Shown here in pieces: positions 34,125-42,262 of a stretch of DNA of 64,000 bases. Positions within the stretch are counted from its first letter, which is position 1. Each line of letters opens with the position of its first letter. The position numbers were made by a program, and so were the translations under genes. The notes below the pieces were generated by a model, which saw nothing but the letters and a program-made list of their open reading frames with translations, was not told where the DNA came from and did no database searches. The stretch covers positions 1 through 64,000 of the forward strand of contig NZ_MASS01000012.1 in the NCBI RefSeq assembly GCF_001707885.1, written 5' to 3'. Source of the stretch: Desulfosporosinus cupriresistens. GTDB taxonomy: Bacteria; Bacillota; Desulfitobacteriia; Desulfitobacteriales; Desulfitobacteriaceae.

Positions 34125-34563
34125 TTACTTTTCTCTAATACGCATTCCCACTGGGGCAACAACAACGCTCTTGAGCTCACCCGCTGAATTCTTTAAAGCG
34201 ATGGTTGTGCCCACACTTCGCCCTGAAGCATTAAAAGTTAAATTACCCGGTTTATCCGCGAACTGGATCCCATCCTTTAAATGAATATCTTTTACCCTGT
34301 GTGCCTTGACAGAAAACCTGATAATGATGATCCCCTTTCTGAGGATAAAATTTGATCTCATACCAACAATTCTCCGCCAAAGCGGCCTGCCGGGCATCTC
34401 GAATTTCCTCCAGTAATTGAGTAGCTGCAAAAGCAAGGTTTTCCTTCTCAAAGTGGATAGGAAGCTTAATGAGGAGCACAAAACCTGCACCAGACAAAAG
34501 AATCAACACCAACAATATTTCCAGGAGAGTAAATCCTCTCTCTTCATCTCTTGCCTCGCTCAT
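34125..34563 (-). pseudogene. GspH/FimT-like pseudopilin interrupted by a frameshift
   Basis: Leader MSEARDEERG, cleavage G^FTLLEILLVL with Glu at +5, then a GspH-like body YEIKFYPQKGDHHYQVFCQGTQ. The frame then closes 60 bases later at about 34252. In another frame the family-like continuation KDIHLKDGIQFADKPGNLTF and SVVVAPVGMRIREK runs to 34125. One extra G in the ggg run at 34295-34297 (minus strand) accounts for the break. Removing it gives GTQVKDIHLKDGIQFADKPG in a single frame. GGAAGAG precedes ATG 34563. It may be a sequencing error, a true pseudogene or a phase-variable gene. It lies between aroE and aroC. Confidence 0.75.
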
Positions 34564-34581
34564 GTCTCTCTTCCTTTTCAC

Positions 34582-35421
34582 CTATGCTTTAGATGACATC
34601 CTCGGTGAGAGTTGTTCTTGCAAGGCTTTGCGCATCGCCTCGACAGGAGCTTGTCCACCGAGCCAGAACTCCCATGCCAATGCCCCTTGGTAAAGAAGCA
34701 TACCCAGTCCATTAAGCGTATGACACCCCTGTTGCTTCGCTTCTTGTAGAAAAGATGTTTCCCAGGGGTTAAAGATTATATCGACGACGAGCGCTTGCTC
34801 AGAAATCCCTTGCACTGAAAACGGAAACGGTTCACCGTGTAATCCCGCCGAGGTTGTCTGCACCAAAAGGTCGACATCCCAAAGCCACTCTCCCGGAGCA
34901 AACACTCCCGAAGTGGCCGTTCCTCCCTCTCGTTGGATCACTTGAACAAGAGCCTCCGCCTTATCCGTCGTTCGATTAAGAATATGCAAGTGCATCCCCT
35001 GCTCAGCCAGTGCTATGGCGATCCCTTTGGAGGCTCCACCCGCTCCAAGAAGGACGGCTTTTTTTCCTTTAAATCCGTTGAGTCCTCCCTCTATCGAACG
35101 AACAAACCCATCACCATCTGTATTATGACCAATTTTCTGTCCTTCATGGATTTTCACAGTATTAACTGCACCAGCGCGCCTAGCTTGGGGCGTAAGAGTA
35201 TCGAGGAGAGAAATAATATTTTCCTTATGCGGAAGAGTCACGTTCCAACCAGAAAAGCCCAATGCCCAAAGGCCGTCTACCGCCTCAATTAAACGGTCAG
35301 GCTCTACATGAAATCGTTGGTACTCTATGTCTAGCCCTAATGCTTGATACCCTGCATTATGCATCGCAGGAGAGAGCGAATGCTCGATTGGATGCCCAAT
35401 AACGGCATAATGTTTCTCCAT
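34582..35421 (-). CDS. aroE: Shikimate dehydrogenase
   Basis: Reduces 3-dehydroshikimate to shikimate with NADPH. 279 aa. The substrate-binding GHPIEHSLSPAMHNAGYQ is at the N-terminus, the catalytic NVTLPHKE, the NADP loop VLLGAGGASKGI, and the C-terminal GLGMLLYQGALAWEFW are present. The start is ATG 35421 with AAAGGA ten bases upstream. It begins the aro run after the yqeG terminator, and repeat copy C lies just upstream of it. Confidence 0.96.
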   Translation of the reverse strand: MEKHYAVIGHPIEHSLSPAMHNAGYQALGLDIEYQRFHVEPDRLIEAVDGLWALGFSGWNVTLPHKENIISLLDTLTPQARRAGAVNTVKIHEGQKIGHNTDGDGFVRSIEGGLNGFKGKKAVLLGAGGASKGIAIALAEQGMHLHILNRTTDKAEALVQVIQREGGTATSGVFAPGEWLWDVDLLVQTTSAGLHGEPFPFSVQGISEQALVVDIIFNPWETSFLQEAKQQGCHTLNGLGMLLYQGALAWEFWLGGQAPVEAMRKALQEQLSPRMSSKA

Positions 35422-35458
35422 TTTGTAACATTCCTTTACATGTTCGTCCGCTGGCCCA

Positions 35459-35489
35459 CGAAAACACTGTTTTCGCACGGATTACCCTT
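35459..35489 (-). repeat. Dispersed hairpin repeat, partial copy C1 with compensatory change
   Basis: Palindrome cgaaaacactgttttcg (35459-35475) followed by cacggattacccttct. The G-to-A change in one arm is matched by C-to-T in the other, so the palindrome is kept. Confidence 0.75.
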
Positions 35490-35492
35490 CTA

Positions 35493-35535
35493 ACAGACAC
35501 TGTCTTCGCACGTATTAACCTTCTTGCAGGATGGC
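35493..35535 (-). repeat. Dispersed hairpin repeat, copy C2
   Basis: acagacactgtcttcg, cacgtattaacc, ttcttgcaggatggc; the first arm is partly degenerate. It lies in tandem with C1 upstream of aroE. Confidence 0.8.
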
Positions 35536-35586
35536 AAGGCGCCGTGATGGCGAGAAGGGACTTCCGACTTTTTTAGAATAGAGAAA

Positions 35587-35608
35587 AAGGAATGGCAGGC
35601 CATTCCCT
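35587..35608 (-). terminator. Terminator of yqeG
   Basis: ggaatgg and ccattcc stem with loop cagg, followed on the minus strand by TTTTTCTC. It lies 6 bp after the yqeG stop. Confidence 0.85.
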
Positions 35609-35614
35609 TAAAGC

Positions 35615-36145
35615 TTAATGTATTTTTGGGCTAAAGGGTTTTGCCGGAGCAAACCGCTTCATCAGCCAAACAAGTAACTTCTCCATTTGGCGCAAAATAC
35701 GGGTTCCTATAAACTCATTTTCATTAATCGGGGTGACTAAAATCGTATAGAGACCAAGTCTATTTCCACCCAGGATATCTGTAAACAACTGATCTCCAAT
35801 GACAGCAGTATCCTTGTGCCCTGTTCCCAAACGATTCATTCCTGCTCGAAACGCCCTGCCTCGTGGCTTAGTCGCTCGAAAAACAAAAGGAATTCCTAAT
35901 CGTTCAGCAACAACGGCTACACGCTGGCGCTTTTTATTGTTTGACACAACACACGCACGAATTCCAGCGGTCTTAACTTTGATAAACCACTCTGCCACTT
36001 TAGGACCCACTTCGACAGCATTCCATGGGGTCATAGTATTATCCAAATCGATAATGAGCCCTCTGATCCCGTCCTGAACAAGTTGTTCAACCGAAATAAG
36101 ATCTAGTGAAGGCGCTTGAAGTGTCGGTCGAAAATACTCAAACAT
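35615..36145 (-). CDS. yqeG: YqeG family HAD IIIA-type phosphatase
   Basis: A 176-residue HAD-superfamily protein: motif I LIIDLDNTMTPWN (nucleophile Asp), motif II CVVSNNKK, and motif III/IV PRGRAFRAG with AVIGDQLFTDILGGN. Relatives (YqeG/PTPMT-like) include phosphatidylglycerophosphate-type phosphatases, though the substrate in most bacteria is unsettled. In B. subtilis yqeG precedes yqeH and aroE, and here aroE also follows. The start is ATG 36145 with GGAGGG upstream. Confidence 0.9.
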   Translation of the reverse strand: MFEYFRPTLQAPSLDLISVEQLVQDGIRGLIIDLDNTMTPWNAVEVGPKVAEWFIKVKTAGIRACVVSNNKKRQRVAVVAERLGIPFVFRATKPRGRAFRAGMNRLGTGHKDTAVIGDQLFTDILGGNRLGLYTILVTPINENEFIGTRILRQMEKLLVWLMKRFAPAKPFSPKIH

Positions 36146-36214
36146 TGAACCCTCCAAAGTGCAGAACTTTTCATAATTATACCTTAGAGGACACCATTAG
36201 AGCAAGTAACGCAC

Positions 36215-36958
36215 TTACTTATTTGAATTAATCTTCCCCATCTCTTCCATCAATTTTTGAATTGCTTTCTTCTCAATACGCGAAACATAGGATCTTGAAA
36301 TCTCCAAAGCCTTTGCGATTTCCCGTTGAGTTCGCTTCGGACTGTTCATCAAGCCATAACGTAACTGGAGAACTAATTTTTCTCTCCGATTTAATTTTTT
36401 TACAAGTTCGAGCAAAGCCTTTTGCTCAGACTCGTTTTCAACTTTTATAGAGATATCCTCTTCGTTCGAACCAAGTACATCGATGAGTGAAATCTCATTG
36501 CCTTCTTTGTCCATCCCAATTGGATCGTATATCGAAACTTCTCCCCTTGATTTTTTTAATGACCGTAAATGCATCAGAATCTCATTTTCAATACAGCGCG
36601 CTGCATAGGTAGCCAGCTTAGTTCCTTTATTGGGATCAAATGTATTGATCCCTTTGATTAAACCAATCGTACCGATGGAGATTAAATCGTCGCCGTCTTC
36701 TCCAGTTCCGTCGAATTTCTTTACGAGATGGGCCACCAAACGCAAATTATGCTCTACTAAGGTATTGCGCGCTTGCTCGACCTCACGGGTAAGGGTAAAT
36801 GGTTCTGTTTTACTTTCGCTAAGGATTCTCAAGTAACGAGCTTCATCTTGCTCACTCAAAGGCTGGGGAAAGGCATTGTTGTTAATATACGAGACCAGTA
36901 ATGAAACTCCCTTAAGAACAGAGAGTGCAATACTAACAAAAAATAGTTCTGTAAACAT
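36215..36958 (-). CDS. sigK: Sporulation sigma factor SigK (pro-sigma-K)
   Basis: The late mother-cell sigma factor. 247 aa, uninterrupted. The hydrophobic N-terminus (FTELFFVSIALSVLKGVSLL, ~20 residues) is the pro-sequence removed by SpoIVFB-type proteases in Bacillus. Region 2 carries HNLRLVAHLVKKFDG and DDLISIGTIGLIKG. Region 4 has REKLVLQLRYGL and the helix-turn-helix TQREIAKALEISRSYVSRIEK. No skin-type insertion splits the gene. A likely sigma-E -10 (CATACAAC, minus strand) is at 36982-36989. The genes either side are not sporulation genes. Confidence 0.93.
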   Translation of the reverse strand: MFTELFFVSIALSVLKGVSLLVSYINNNAFPQPLSEQDEARYLRILSESKTEPFTLTREVEQARNTLVEHNLRLVAHLVKKFDGTGEDGDDLISIGTIGLIKGINTFDPNKGTKLATYAARCIENEILMHLRSLKKSRGEVSIYDPIGMDKEGNEISLIDVLGSNEEDISIKVENESEQKALLELVKKLNRREKLVLQLRYGLMNSPKRTQREIAKALEISRSYVSRIEKKAIQKLMEEMGKINSNK

Positions 36959-36981
36959 TATCTCAACTCCTTTCGCACCGT

Positions 36982-36989
36982 GTTGTATG
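36982..36989 (-). promoter_or_regulatory. Possible sigma-E -10 of sigK
   Basis: CATACAAC on the minus strand, 24 bases upstream of the sigK ATG, matches the sigma-E -10 (CATACAAT) at seven of eight positions. No clear -35 seen. Confidence 0.4.
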
Positions 36990-37044
36990 TTCTAATAACT
37001 ATGCTGAAAAGAAGGAGATTTTGCTTATCCACATAAATTTTAAA

Positions 37045-37078
37045 AATCCGCTCTCCCATATTTTATGAAAGGCGGATT
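37045..37078 (-). terminator. Terminator of the U32-DUF4911 unit
   Basis: aatccgc and gcggatt arms with a longer loop containing partly complementary sequence, followed on the minus strand by TTTTTA. It lies between the DUF4911 gene and sigK. Confidence 0.6.
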
Positions 37079-37219
37079 CTAGATTGCTCTATAATACTGA
37101 TTTAAGAACAAATGGCGCTATCACTAAAAGCATTCCAATGATCACAGAAGTAACCAAATATCATATCTACAACTCTTTTCTAAGTTATTAGATTTTAAGC
37201 GTATACTTCCAGTTGAAGT

Positions 37220-37489
37220 TCAATGTTCACTACATTGTAAAAATTCTATCTCCAATGGCATATTCTCTATGGCTTTCTTCAACTCCGGCCAACAATCCTT
37301 CGTCGTTTGGAGCATTACTTCTCCTAACTCTTTGTTCGTTGTCGTTACAATGCCTAGATGCCCTAAACCCTCAACAAGTTTACATAATATTTGAATTTCC
37401 GAACGGTTTATGTGTGCTTTAATGATAAGATCAGTATTGGTATGCTTAGAGTTCACTTGAGGGTCGTTATGTACTTCTAGATTGTTCAT
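37220..37489 (-). CDS. DUF4911-family small protein, paralogue 1
   Basis: An 89-residue soluble protein of unknown function. The core EIQILCKLVEGLGHLGIVTTT, then NKELGEVMLQTTKDCWPELKKAIENMP is nearly identical to the paralogue at 37602, while the N-terminal ~20 residues differ. I match it to the DUF4911 family seen in Clostridia, from memory. It lies downstream of the U32 gene. The name rests on pattern recognition and the function is unknown. Confidence 0.7.
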   Translation of the reverse strand: MNNLEVHNDPQVNSKHTNTDLIIKAHINRSEIQILCKLVEGLGHLGIVTTTNKELGEVMLQTTKDCWPELKKAIENMPLEIEFLQCSEH

Positions 37490-37601
37490 CAGCTATTCTC
37501 CCTCATATTAAAATTTTCAAAGTTCAAGCAGATAGAATCAAAAAGAGTTCTTTCATTAAAATAGATAATTAAGCAAAAGGATAAATAAATAGATAGATTA
37601 A

Positions 37602-37841
37602 TCAAATGAACTCTATCTCGAACGGCATATTTTCTATGGCTTCCTTCAAATCCGGCCAACATTGTTTCGTCGTTTGAATCATAACTTCTCCCAATGCTTT
37701 ATTCGTCGTCGTTACTATGCCGAGATGGCCTAAACCTTCGACCAGCTTATCTAACATCTGCATTTCTACTCGTTCTAAGCGGGCTTTAACAATAACACCT
37801 GCTTCCGCAAACTCAGAACTTACTTGTTCTAAGGGATTCAT
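37602..37841 (-). CDS. DUF4911-family small protein, paralogue 2
   Basis: A 79-residue soluble protein, tandem paralogue of 37220-37489. VKARLERVEMQMLDKLVEGLG is followed by HLGIVTTTNKALGEVMIQTT and a WPDLKEAIENMPFEIEF ending. AAGGGG lies eight bases before ATG 37841. It starts 21 bp after the U32 stop, so it is probably cotranscribed. The function is unknown. Association with a U32 tRNA-hydroxylation-type protein suggests a role in that pathway or in amino-acid sensing, but that is speculation. Confidence 0.7.
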   Translation of the reverse strand: MNPLEQVSSEFAEAGVIVKARLERVEMQMLDKLVEGLGHLGIVTTTNKALGEVMIQTTKQCWPDLKEAIENMPFEIEFI

Positions 37842-37862
37842 TTCATCGTCCCCTTAATCAAC

Positions 37863-39122
37863 TTATTTTTTCTCTCTTTTCGCCCTTCGAAGAATACTAT
37901 ACTGTTGTATCTCCTTCGGTACTGTCATTCTGATCTTTTGTTGGGCATGGCGAGCCACTTCTATTGGTGTCCCTTCAATATCCCACATTTCCTTAATCTC
38001 GAAAGACCAAGAGACGCCATGCGGAGTTAAAACTTCTAAAATTTCGCCTAACTTAAAATGGTTCCTTTGCTCAATCCAGACTGAATTTTCATCCGACAAA
38101 ATTGGAAGAGTTTCAATCTCTTCATTACTTAATGTCACCCCAACAAAATCATAATCCCGAACATAATGCGAAGTCTCCAAGTTATGCGACTTAGCTCCTG
38201 GTTTACCAAACAAAAATCCTGCAGAGTAGTCTCGATGACTTACTTTATCCATCTCTTCCAGCCACCCCGGCAGCTTAGCTTGAAAAACTTCCTCCCCTTC
38301 TTCCCACAACGTATCAATTGCCTCTCGATAAACCTTTACTGTACTCGCAACATATTGAACGCTCTTCATCCGTCCTTCGATCTTAAAACTGTCAATATTG
38401 ATCGGTTTTAACAAAGGCAGGTACGGCAAAAGACATAAGTCATGAGAGTTAAAGACGTAAGTGCCACGTTCATCTTCCTCGATCGGAAAAACAACTCCTG
38501 GTCGTTTTTCTTCCACCAAGGCGTATCCCCAACGACAAGGCTGCGTACATTCACCCCGATTGGCATCCCTACCTGTCAAATAGTTACTCAGTAAACACCG
38601 GCCAGAATAGGACATACACATCGCTCCATGGATAAAGATCTCTAACCCGCCCACCACTTTGGCACGCATTTCCCTTAGCTCCTCAAGCGTCAGTTCGCGC
38701 GCAAGCACAACTCGTTCGATCCCTTGCTTCAACCAAAATCGTACAGAATACGAATTCGTGTTATTCGCTTGAGTGCTTAAATGTAGCGGCAGATGAGGAG
38801 CAACTTCTTGAGCTATCCCAATAACTCCTGGATCAGAGACTATAGCGCCGTCTACGCCGAGTGCTTCTAATTGCTTTAGATAAGCTGGAAGTTCCTCAAA
38901 ATCCGTTTCATGAGCAAAAATATTCACAGTGACATAAATCTTTTTCCCCAGCTCATGCGTCCAACGAACGGCTTTCTCCATTTCATCCGAGCCGAAATTT
39001 CCGGCGTAAGCTCGCAACCCAAAAGCTTGACCACCCATATAAATCGCATCTGCACCATAAGCCAGCGCATATGTTAATTTTTCCCAGTCCCCTGCAGGAG
39101 CCAGTAACTCAGGTTTCTTCAT
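37863..39122 (-). CDS. Peptidase U32 family protein (TrhP/RlhA-like)
   Basis: A 419-residue U32 protein. PELLAPAGDWEKLTYALAYGADAIYMGG is the family N-terminus (motif ELLAPAGD), and a Cys-rich metal/Fe-S signature CMSYSGRC plus CTQPCRWGY occurs about residues 170-200. Members act in RNA hydroxylation (RlhA on 23S rRNA, TrhP on tRNA-uridine 5-oxyacetic acid) rather than as proteases in most characterised cases. In B. subtilis yrrO, adjacent to the mltG-alaS region, is TrhP. The nearby alaS-ireB-ruvX-mltG run matches that location. AGGGGT precedes ATG 39122. Confidence 0.87.
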   Translation of the reverse strand: MKKPELLAPAGDWEKLTYALAYGADAIYMGGQAFGLRAYAGNFGSDEMEKAVRWTHELGKKIYVTVNIFAHETDFEELPAYLKQLEALGVDGAIVSDPGVIGIAQEVAPHLPLHLSTQANNTNSYSVRFWLKQGIERVVLARELTLEELREMRAKVVGGLEIFIHGAMCMSYSGRCLLSNYLTGRDANRGECTQPCRWGYALVEEKRPGVVFPIEEDERGTYVFNSHDLCLLPYLPLLKPINIDSFKIEGRMKSVQYVASTVKVYREAIDTLWEEGEEVFQAKLPGWLEEMDKVSHRDYSAGFLFGKPGAKSHNLETSHYVRDYDFVGVTLSNEEIETLPILSDENSVWIEQRNHFKLGEILEVLTPHGVSWSFEIKEMWDIEGTPIEVARHAQQKIRMTVPKEIQQYSILRRAKREKK

Positions 39123-39360
39123 AAAAATACCCCTAACTTTTTAACTTCATACTATCCTTATATCAAACATATACAATTATGCTGCACAACCGTAAATCAT
39201 CGCTTATAACACAACCCAATCTTCACTATTAGAGTCCCAAGTTTCAACTCTCCCTCATATACTATACCCTAAAAACAAGTGCTTGTCCTCTTTCTTCCAA
39301 GGGCGTGCTTGTTCTAATTCGGAATTAATCTCAAGAAATTTTCCCGTATAATGTGACGTT

Positions 39361-39405
39361 CAGCGCGCAGCGACGGAGTTTCGGATGAATGTGCAAAACC
39401 ATCTC
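39361..39405. repeat. Half copy of the trpB-flanking repeat
   Basis: cagcgcgcagcgacggagttt and cggatgaatgtgcaaaacc then atct match most positions of 41140-41184, the right half of the inverted-repeat element past trpB. The left half is missing here. It lies upstream of the trpB promoter, so related sequences bracket the gene. Confidence 0.7.
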
Positions 39406-39439
39406 GCTCCAACGACCCGTGATTTTAACAAATTACCCC

Positions 39440-39468
39440 TTGACGTCCAGCCTCTGCCATATTACAAT
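39440..39468 (+). promoter_or_regulatory. Sigma-A promoter of trpB
   Basis: TTGACG (39440-39445), a 17-bp spacer and TACAAT (39463-39468), with transcription predicted from about 39475. It is located directly upstream of the T-box leader. Confidence 0.8.
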
Positions 39469-39474
39469 ACAGGA

Positions 39475-39815
39475 AAATATTACAAGACAATGATGAGAAA
39501 TAGTAAGTCTTTGCGGAATGTTTAAGCGAGTCAGAGAAGGTGAAAGTCTGATACACTTCCCGTAGATCGAATGGATCTCAGAGTCGTAATCCGAACGCTT
39601 TAGAGTCAGTAGGTGCTACCGGGGGTTTCCCGTTACAGAAACACGGATATCGAGAGGTCGACTCTCCGCATCTGCTTATAATTATGCATGAGAATACACT
39701 CCTACTCCGTATCTAAGCTTGAAGTATAGGATTCTACTTTGTGGATCTGTACAAAAAAGGTGGCATAATGGAAATTAACTTTCCGTCCTTTCTAAGGGCG
39801 GAAAGTTTTTTTATT
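39475..39815 (+). promoter_or_regulatory. Trp-specific T-box riboswitch with terminator
   Basis: A leader RNA of ~370 nt up to the trpB ATG. Stem I includes AGTAAG at the base, the apical GGTGAAAGTCTGATA near 39540, and the specifier GAATGGA with UGG (Trp) at 39572-39574. The antiterminator/T-box region has GGTGGCA (39760-39766), whose UGGC bulge complements GCCA of tRNA-Trp (G73). The competing terminator is aactttccg...cggaaagtt with a T-run (39777-39815). Uncharged tRNA-Trp should allow trpB expression. Confidence 0.88.
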
Positions 39816-39848
39816 TTTAAAACATTATAAAACTGGAGGAATCTTATT

Positions 39849-41018
39849 ATGGAAAAAGGTTATTTTGGTGAATATGGCGGAAGTTTTGTCCCACCTCAAT
39901 TACAAAATGCACTAGATCAATTGGATGATGCCTTCGAAAAGTATAAGGATGATCCTGCTTTCAATGAGGAACTTGACTATTATCTTCGCCAATATGTTGG
40001 GCGCCCAAACCCCCTCTACTATGCCGAAAAACTTTCTAAACAATTAGGGGGCGCAAAGATCTACCTTAAACGTGAAGATCTAAATCATACTGGCGCACAT
40101 AAGATCAACAATGTCCTTGGGCAAGCCCTGCTTGCCAAGCGTATGGGGGTCAAACGGGTAATCGCCGAAACAGGAGCCGGTCAACACGGCGTAGCTACTG
40201 CAACGGCCTGTGCGCTCTTTGACATGGAATGTGTTATTTATATGGGAGAAGAAGATACTAAGCGCCAATCCCTAAATGTTTTCCGCATGGAACTGTTAGG
40301 AGCTAAAGTAATCTCCGTCACATCCGGAACACGCACGCTTAAAGATGCCGTGGATGCAGCTCTTGGAGACTTCGCCACCAACTTCGAAAACACATTTTAT
40401 ATGCTGGGGTCTGCTGTCGGTCCTCATCCCTTCCCAACACTGGTCAAACACTTCCAGGCAATCATATCTCGAGAAGCACGTCAACAAATACTGGAAGCTG
40501 AAGGTAAACTCCCCGATGCAGTCATGGCCTGCGTCGGTGGCGGAAGCAATGCTATTGGTATGTTTGCTAACTTTATCCCTGACTCGAGTGTTAAACTTAT
40601 TGGAGTTGAACCAGCGGGTTTAGGTTTAGAAACAGGAAAACATGCCGCTCCCCTCACAGCCGGCGCACCTGGAATCGTACACGGCTTCAAATGTTACGTC
40701 ATGGCGGATGAAAAAGGCGAGCCCCTCGCCACTCATTCTATTTCAGCAGGCTTAGACTATCCCGGTGTTGGACCCGAGCACAGCTACTTGAAAGATATCG
40801 GTCGTGCTGAATATGTAAGCGTAACTGATGAAGAATCCCTTGCAGCATTCCACAAGCTCTCTGAATGTGAAGGCATCATCCCAGCACTGGAAAGCGCCCA
40901 CGCTGTCGCCTATGCGCTTAAACTTGCTCCTAGTATGACTTCAGACCAAATCCTCATTGTCAATCTTTCCGGCCGCGGGGACAAAGACGTTCAACAAATT
41001 CAAGAGATGTCTAAATAA
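39849..41018 (+). CDS. trpB: Tryptophan synthase beta chain
   Basis: PLP enzyme condensing indole with serine to form tryptophan. 389 aa. The PLP lysine is in [17 protein letters not shown], the phosphate-binding [10 protein letters not shown], the catalytic Glu region AETGAGQHG, and the ending [14 protein letters not shown] is the TrpB C-terminus. Standard TrpB1 rather than TrpB2. GGAGGA precedes ATG 39849. trpA and the rest of the trp operon are absent here, so it may salvage indole or the alpha subunit is elsewhere. It is one of two plus-strand genes in the window, flanked by related repeats and under a Trp T-box. Confidence 0.97.
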   Translation: MEKGYFGEYGGSFVPPQLQNALDQLDDAFEKYKDDPAFNEELDYYLRQYVGRPNPLYYAEKLSKQLGGAKIYLKREDLNHTGAHKINNVLGQALLAKRMGVKRVIAETGAGQHGVATATACALFDMECVIYMGEEDTKRQSLNVFRMELLGAKVISVTSGTRTLKDAVDAALGDFATNFENTFYMLGSAVGPHPFPTLVKHFQAIISREARQQILEAEGKLPDAVMACVGGGSNAIGMFANFIPDSSVKLIGVEPAGLGLETGKHAAPLTAGAPGIVHGFKCYVMADEKGEPLATHSISAGLDYPGVGPEHSYLKDIGRAEYVSVTDEESLAAFHKLSECEGIIPALESAHAVAYALKLAPSMTSDQILIVNLSGRGDKDVQQIQEMSK

Positions 41019-41096
41019 CCCCAATATTGGTCCCTATTCCTGCAATGCAAAACCATCTCCAAAGACCCCATACCTAGCCCCTATTCCCCAAAGCAG

Positions 41097-41184
41097 AGAT
41101 GGATTTTGCAAAGTGAATCCCGTCAAACGGAGTTGCGTCCAGTGCACAGCAACGGAGTTTCGGGTGAACGTGCAAAATCCATCT
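41097..41184. repeat. 88-bp element with perfect 14-bp terminal inverted repeats
   Basis: agatggattttgca (41097-41110) and its exact reverse complement (41171-41184). The interior includes gaatcccgtcaaacggag and a second inverted pair gttgcg/cagcaac. It lies between convergent trpB and mltG. The right half matches 39361-39405, and a further fragment (atgcaaaaccatctcc) is at 41045-41060. It could be a bidirectional terminator, an MITE or both. Confidence 0.7.
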
Positions 41185-41195
41185 TGCTTAAATTC

Positions 41196-42221
41196 TCACT
41201 GATAAAGTTTTATATTTCTCAAATGTTCAGCATACGTCTTAGCAAATGCATGATAACCATCTTTTTTGGCCACATAGTATAGAAAATCCGTTTGGGCCGG
41301 ATGCAATACCGCTTGCAAGGAGGCCTCTCCAGGATTGGCAATCGGCCCCGGCGGTAGCCCTTGGTGAAGATAGGTATTATACGGTGAAGGAATCTGAAGG
41401 TCCTTGTTATAAAGTTTCGGCTTTGGGGTACCCAGTATAAATTGGATAGTGGCATCCACTTGAAGGGGTTGGTTAATCTTTAATCGATTCATTAGCACTG
41501 ACGCAATTAGAGGACGATCCGTTGCTTTAACCGCCTCTTTTTCAATCAAAGAGCCTAAGGTAACCCAGTCAGAAATTGAGAGCTTCATTGAAACAAGTTG
41601 CTTCTGTACCTCTGGCGTTAGTTCCTTGGCAAACTGTTGAAGAAATATATCAATTACAACATGTGGTTTTGATTTCAAATTGATATAATAGGTGTCCGGA
41701 AATAAATACCCTTCTAAGCGGTGAATCCCTTTGGGGGCACCCTGTAAAAAGGGATAAGGAAACGTATCGTCTGTAATAACCTTCGTAAATTCTTCTTGAC
41801 TCCCAATCCCCTTTTGGACTAAAAGTGAGATAATTTGCTCAGTATTGTACCCTTCTGGAATAGTCACATGACTAATATCTGTGAGTTCGGGGCCATTAAG
41901 CAATTCATTAATTATTTCGTCAGGAGACATTGTTGGTGCCAATTTATAATTCCCAACATACAGCTTGAAATTAGCTTCTCGTGACTTTGCCAACCATTTA
42001 AACACCCAAGCACTGCGGATGAGATGACGTTGTTGCAATTCCCCTCCGAGTTGATCTGCTGTTGTTCCAGGAGCAATTGTGACCTTCTCACTATTACCTG
42101 TAAGAGCGTAAGGCTTTGTCGCCCATGACCACCACGACAAGAATCCAAAGCCCCCGACTAAGAGAACAAGAATAACACCCCTAAAGCTCTTCCACTGTCT
42201 TTTTTTTCTTTTTGGGGACAT
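41196..42221 (-). CDS. mltG: Endolytic transglycosylase
   Basis: A membrane-anchored YceG-fold enzyme that cleaves nascent peptidoglycan glycan chains. 341 aa. One transmembrane helix (GVILVLLVGGFGFLSWW) is followed by a LysM-like region and the catalytic domain with LGSLIEKEAVKATDRPLIAS (catalytic Glu) and VDATIQFILG. PSPYNTYLHQGLPPGPIANPG is the conserved end motif (longer form not quoted in full). I choose ATG 42221 over GTG 42242; neither has a strong Shine-Dalgarno. It precedes the VanW-like gene's end and follows ruvX-type genes as in other Firmicutes. Confidence 0.94.
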   Translation of the reverse strand: MSPKRKKRQWKSFRGVILVLLVGGFGFLSWWSWATKPYALTGNSEKVTIAPGTTADQLGGELQQRHLIRSAWVFKWLAKSREANFKLYVGNYKLAPTMSPDEIINELLNGPELTDISHVTIPEGYNTEQIISLLVQKGIGSQEEFTKVITDDTFPYPFLQGAPKGIHRLEGYLFPDTYYINLKSKPHVVIDIFLQQFAKELTPEVQKQLVSMKLSISDWVTLGSLIEKEAVKATDRPLIASVLMNRLKINQPLQVDATIQFILGTPKPKLYNKDLQIPSPYNTYLHQGLPPGPIANPGEASLQAVLHPAQTDFLYYVAKKDGYHAFAKTYAEHLRNIKLYQ

Positions 42222-42262
42222 ATTCCCACGCTCTCTTTCCACTAACTTTTCACGAACCCATT

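Noticed and set aside
36215..36958. skin-type interruption of sigK
   Set aside because: The coding sequence is continuous.
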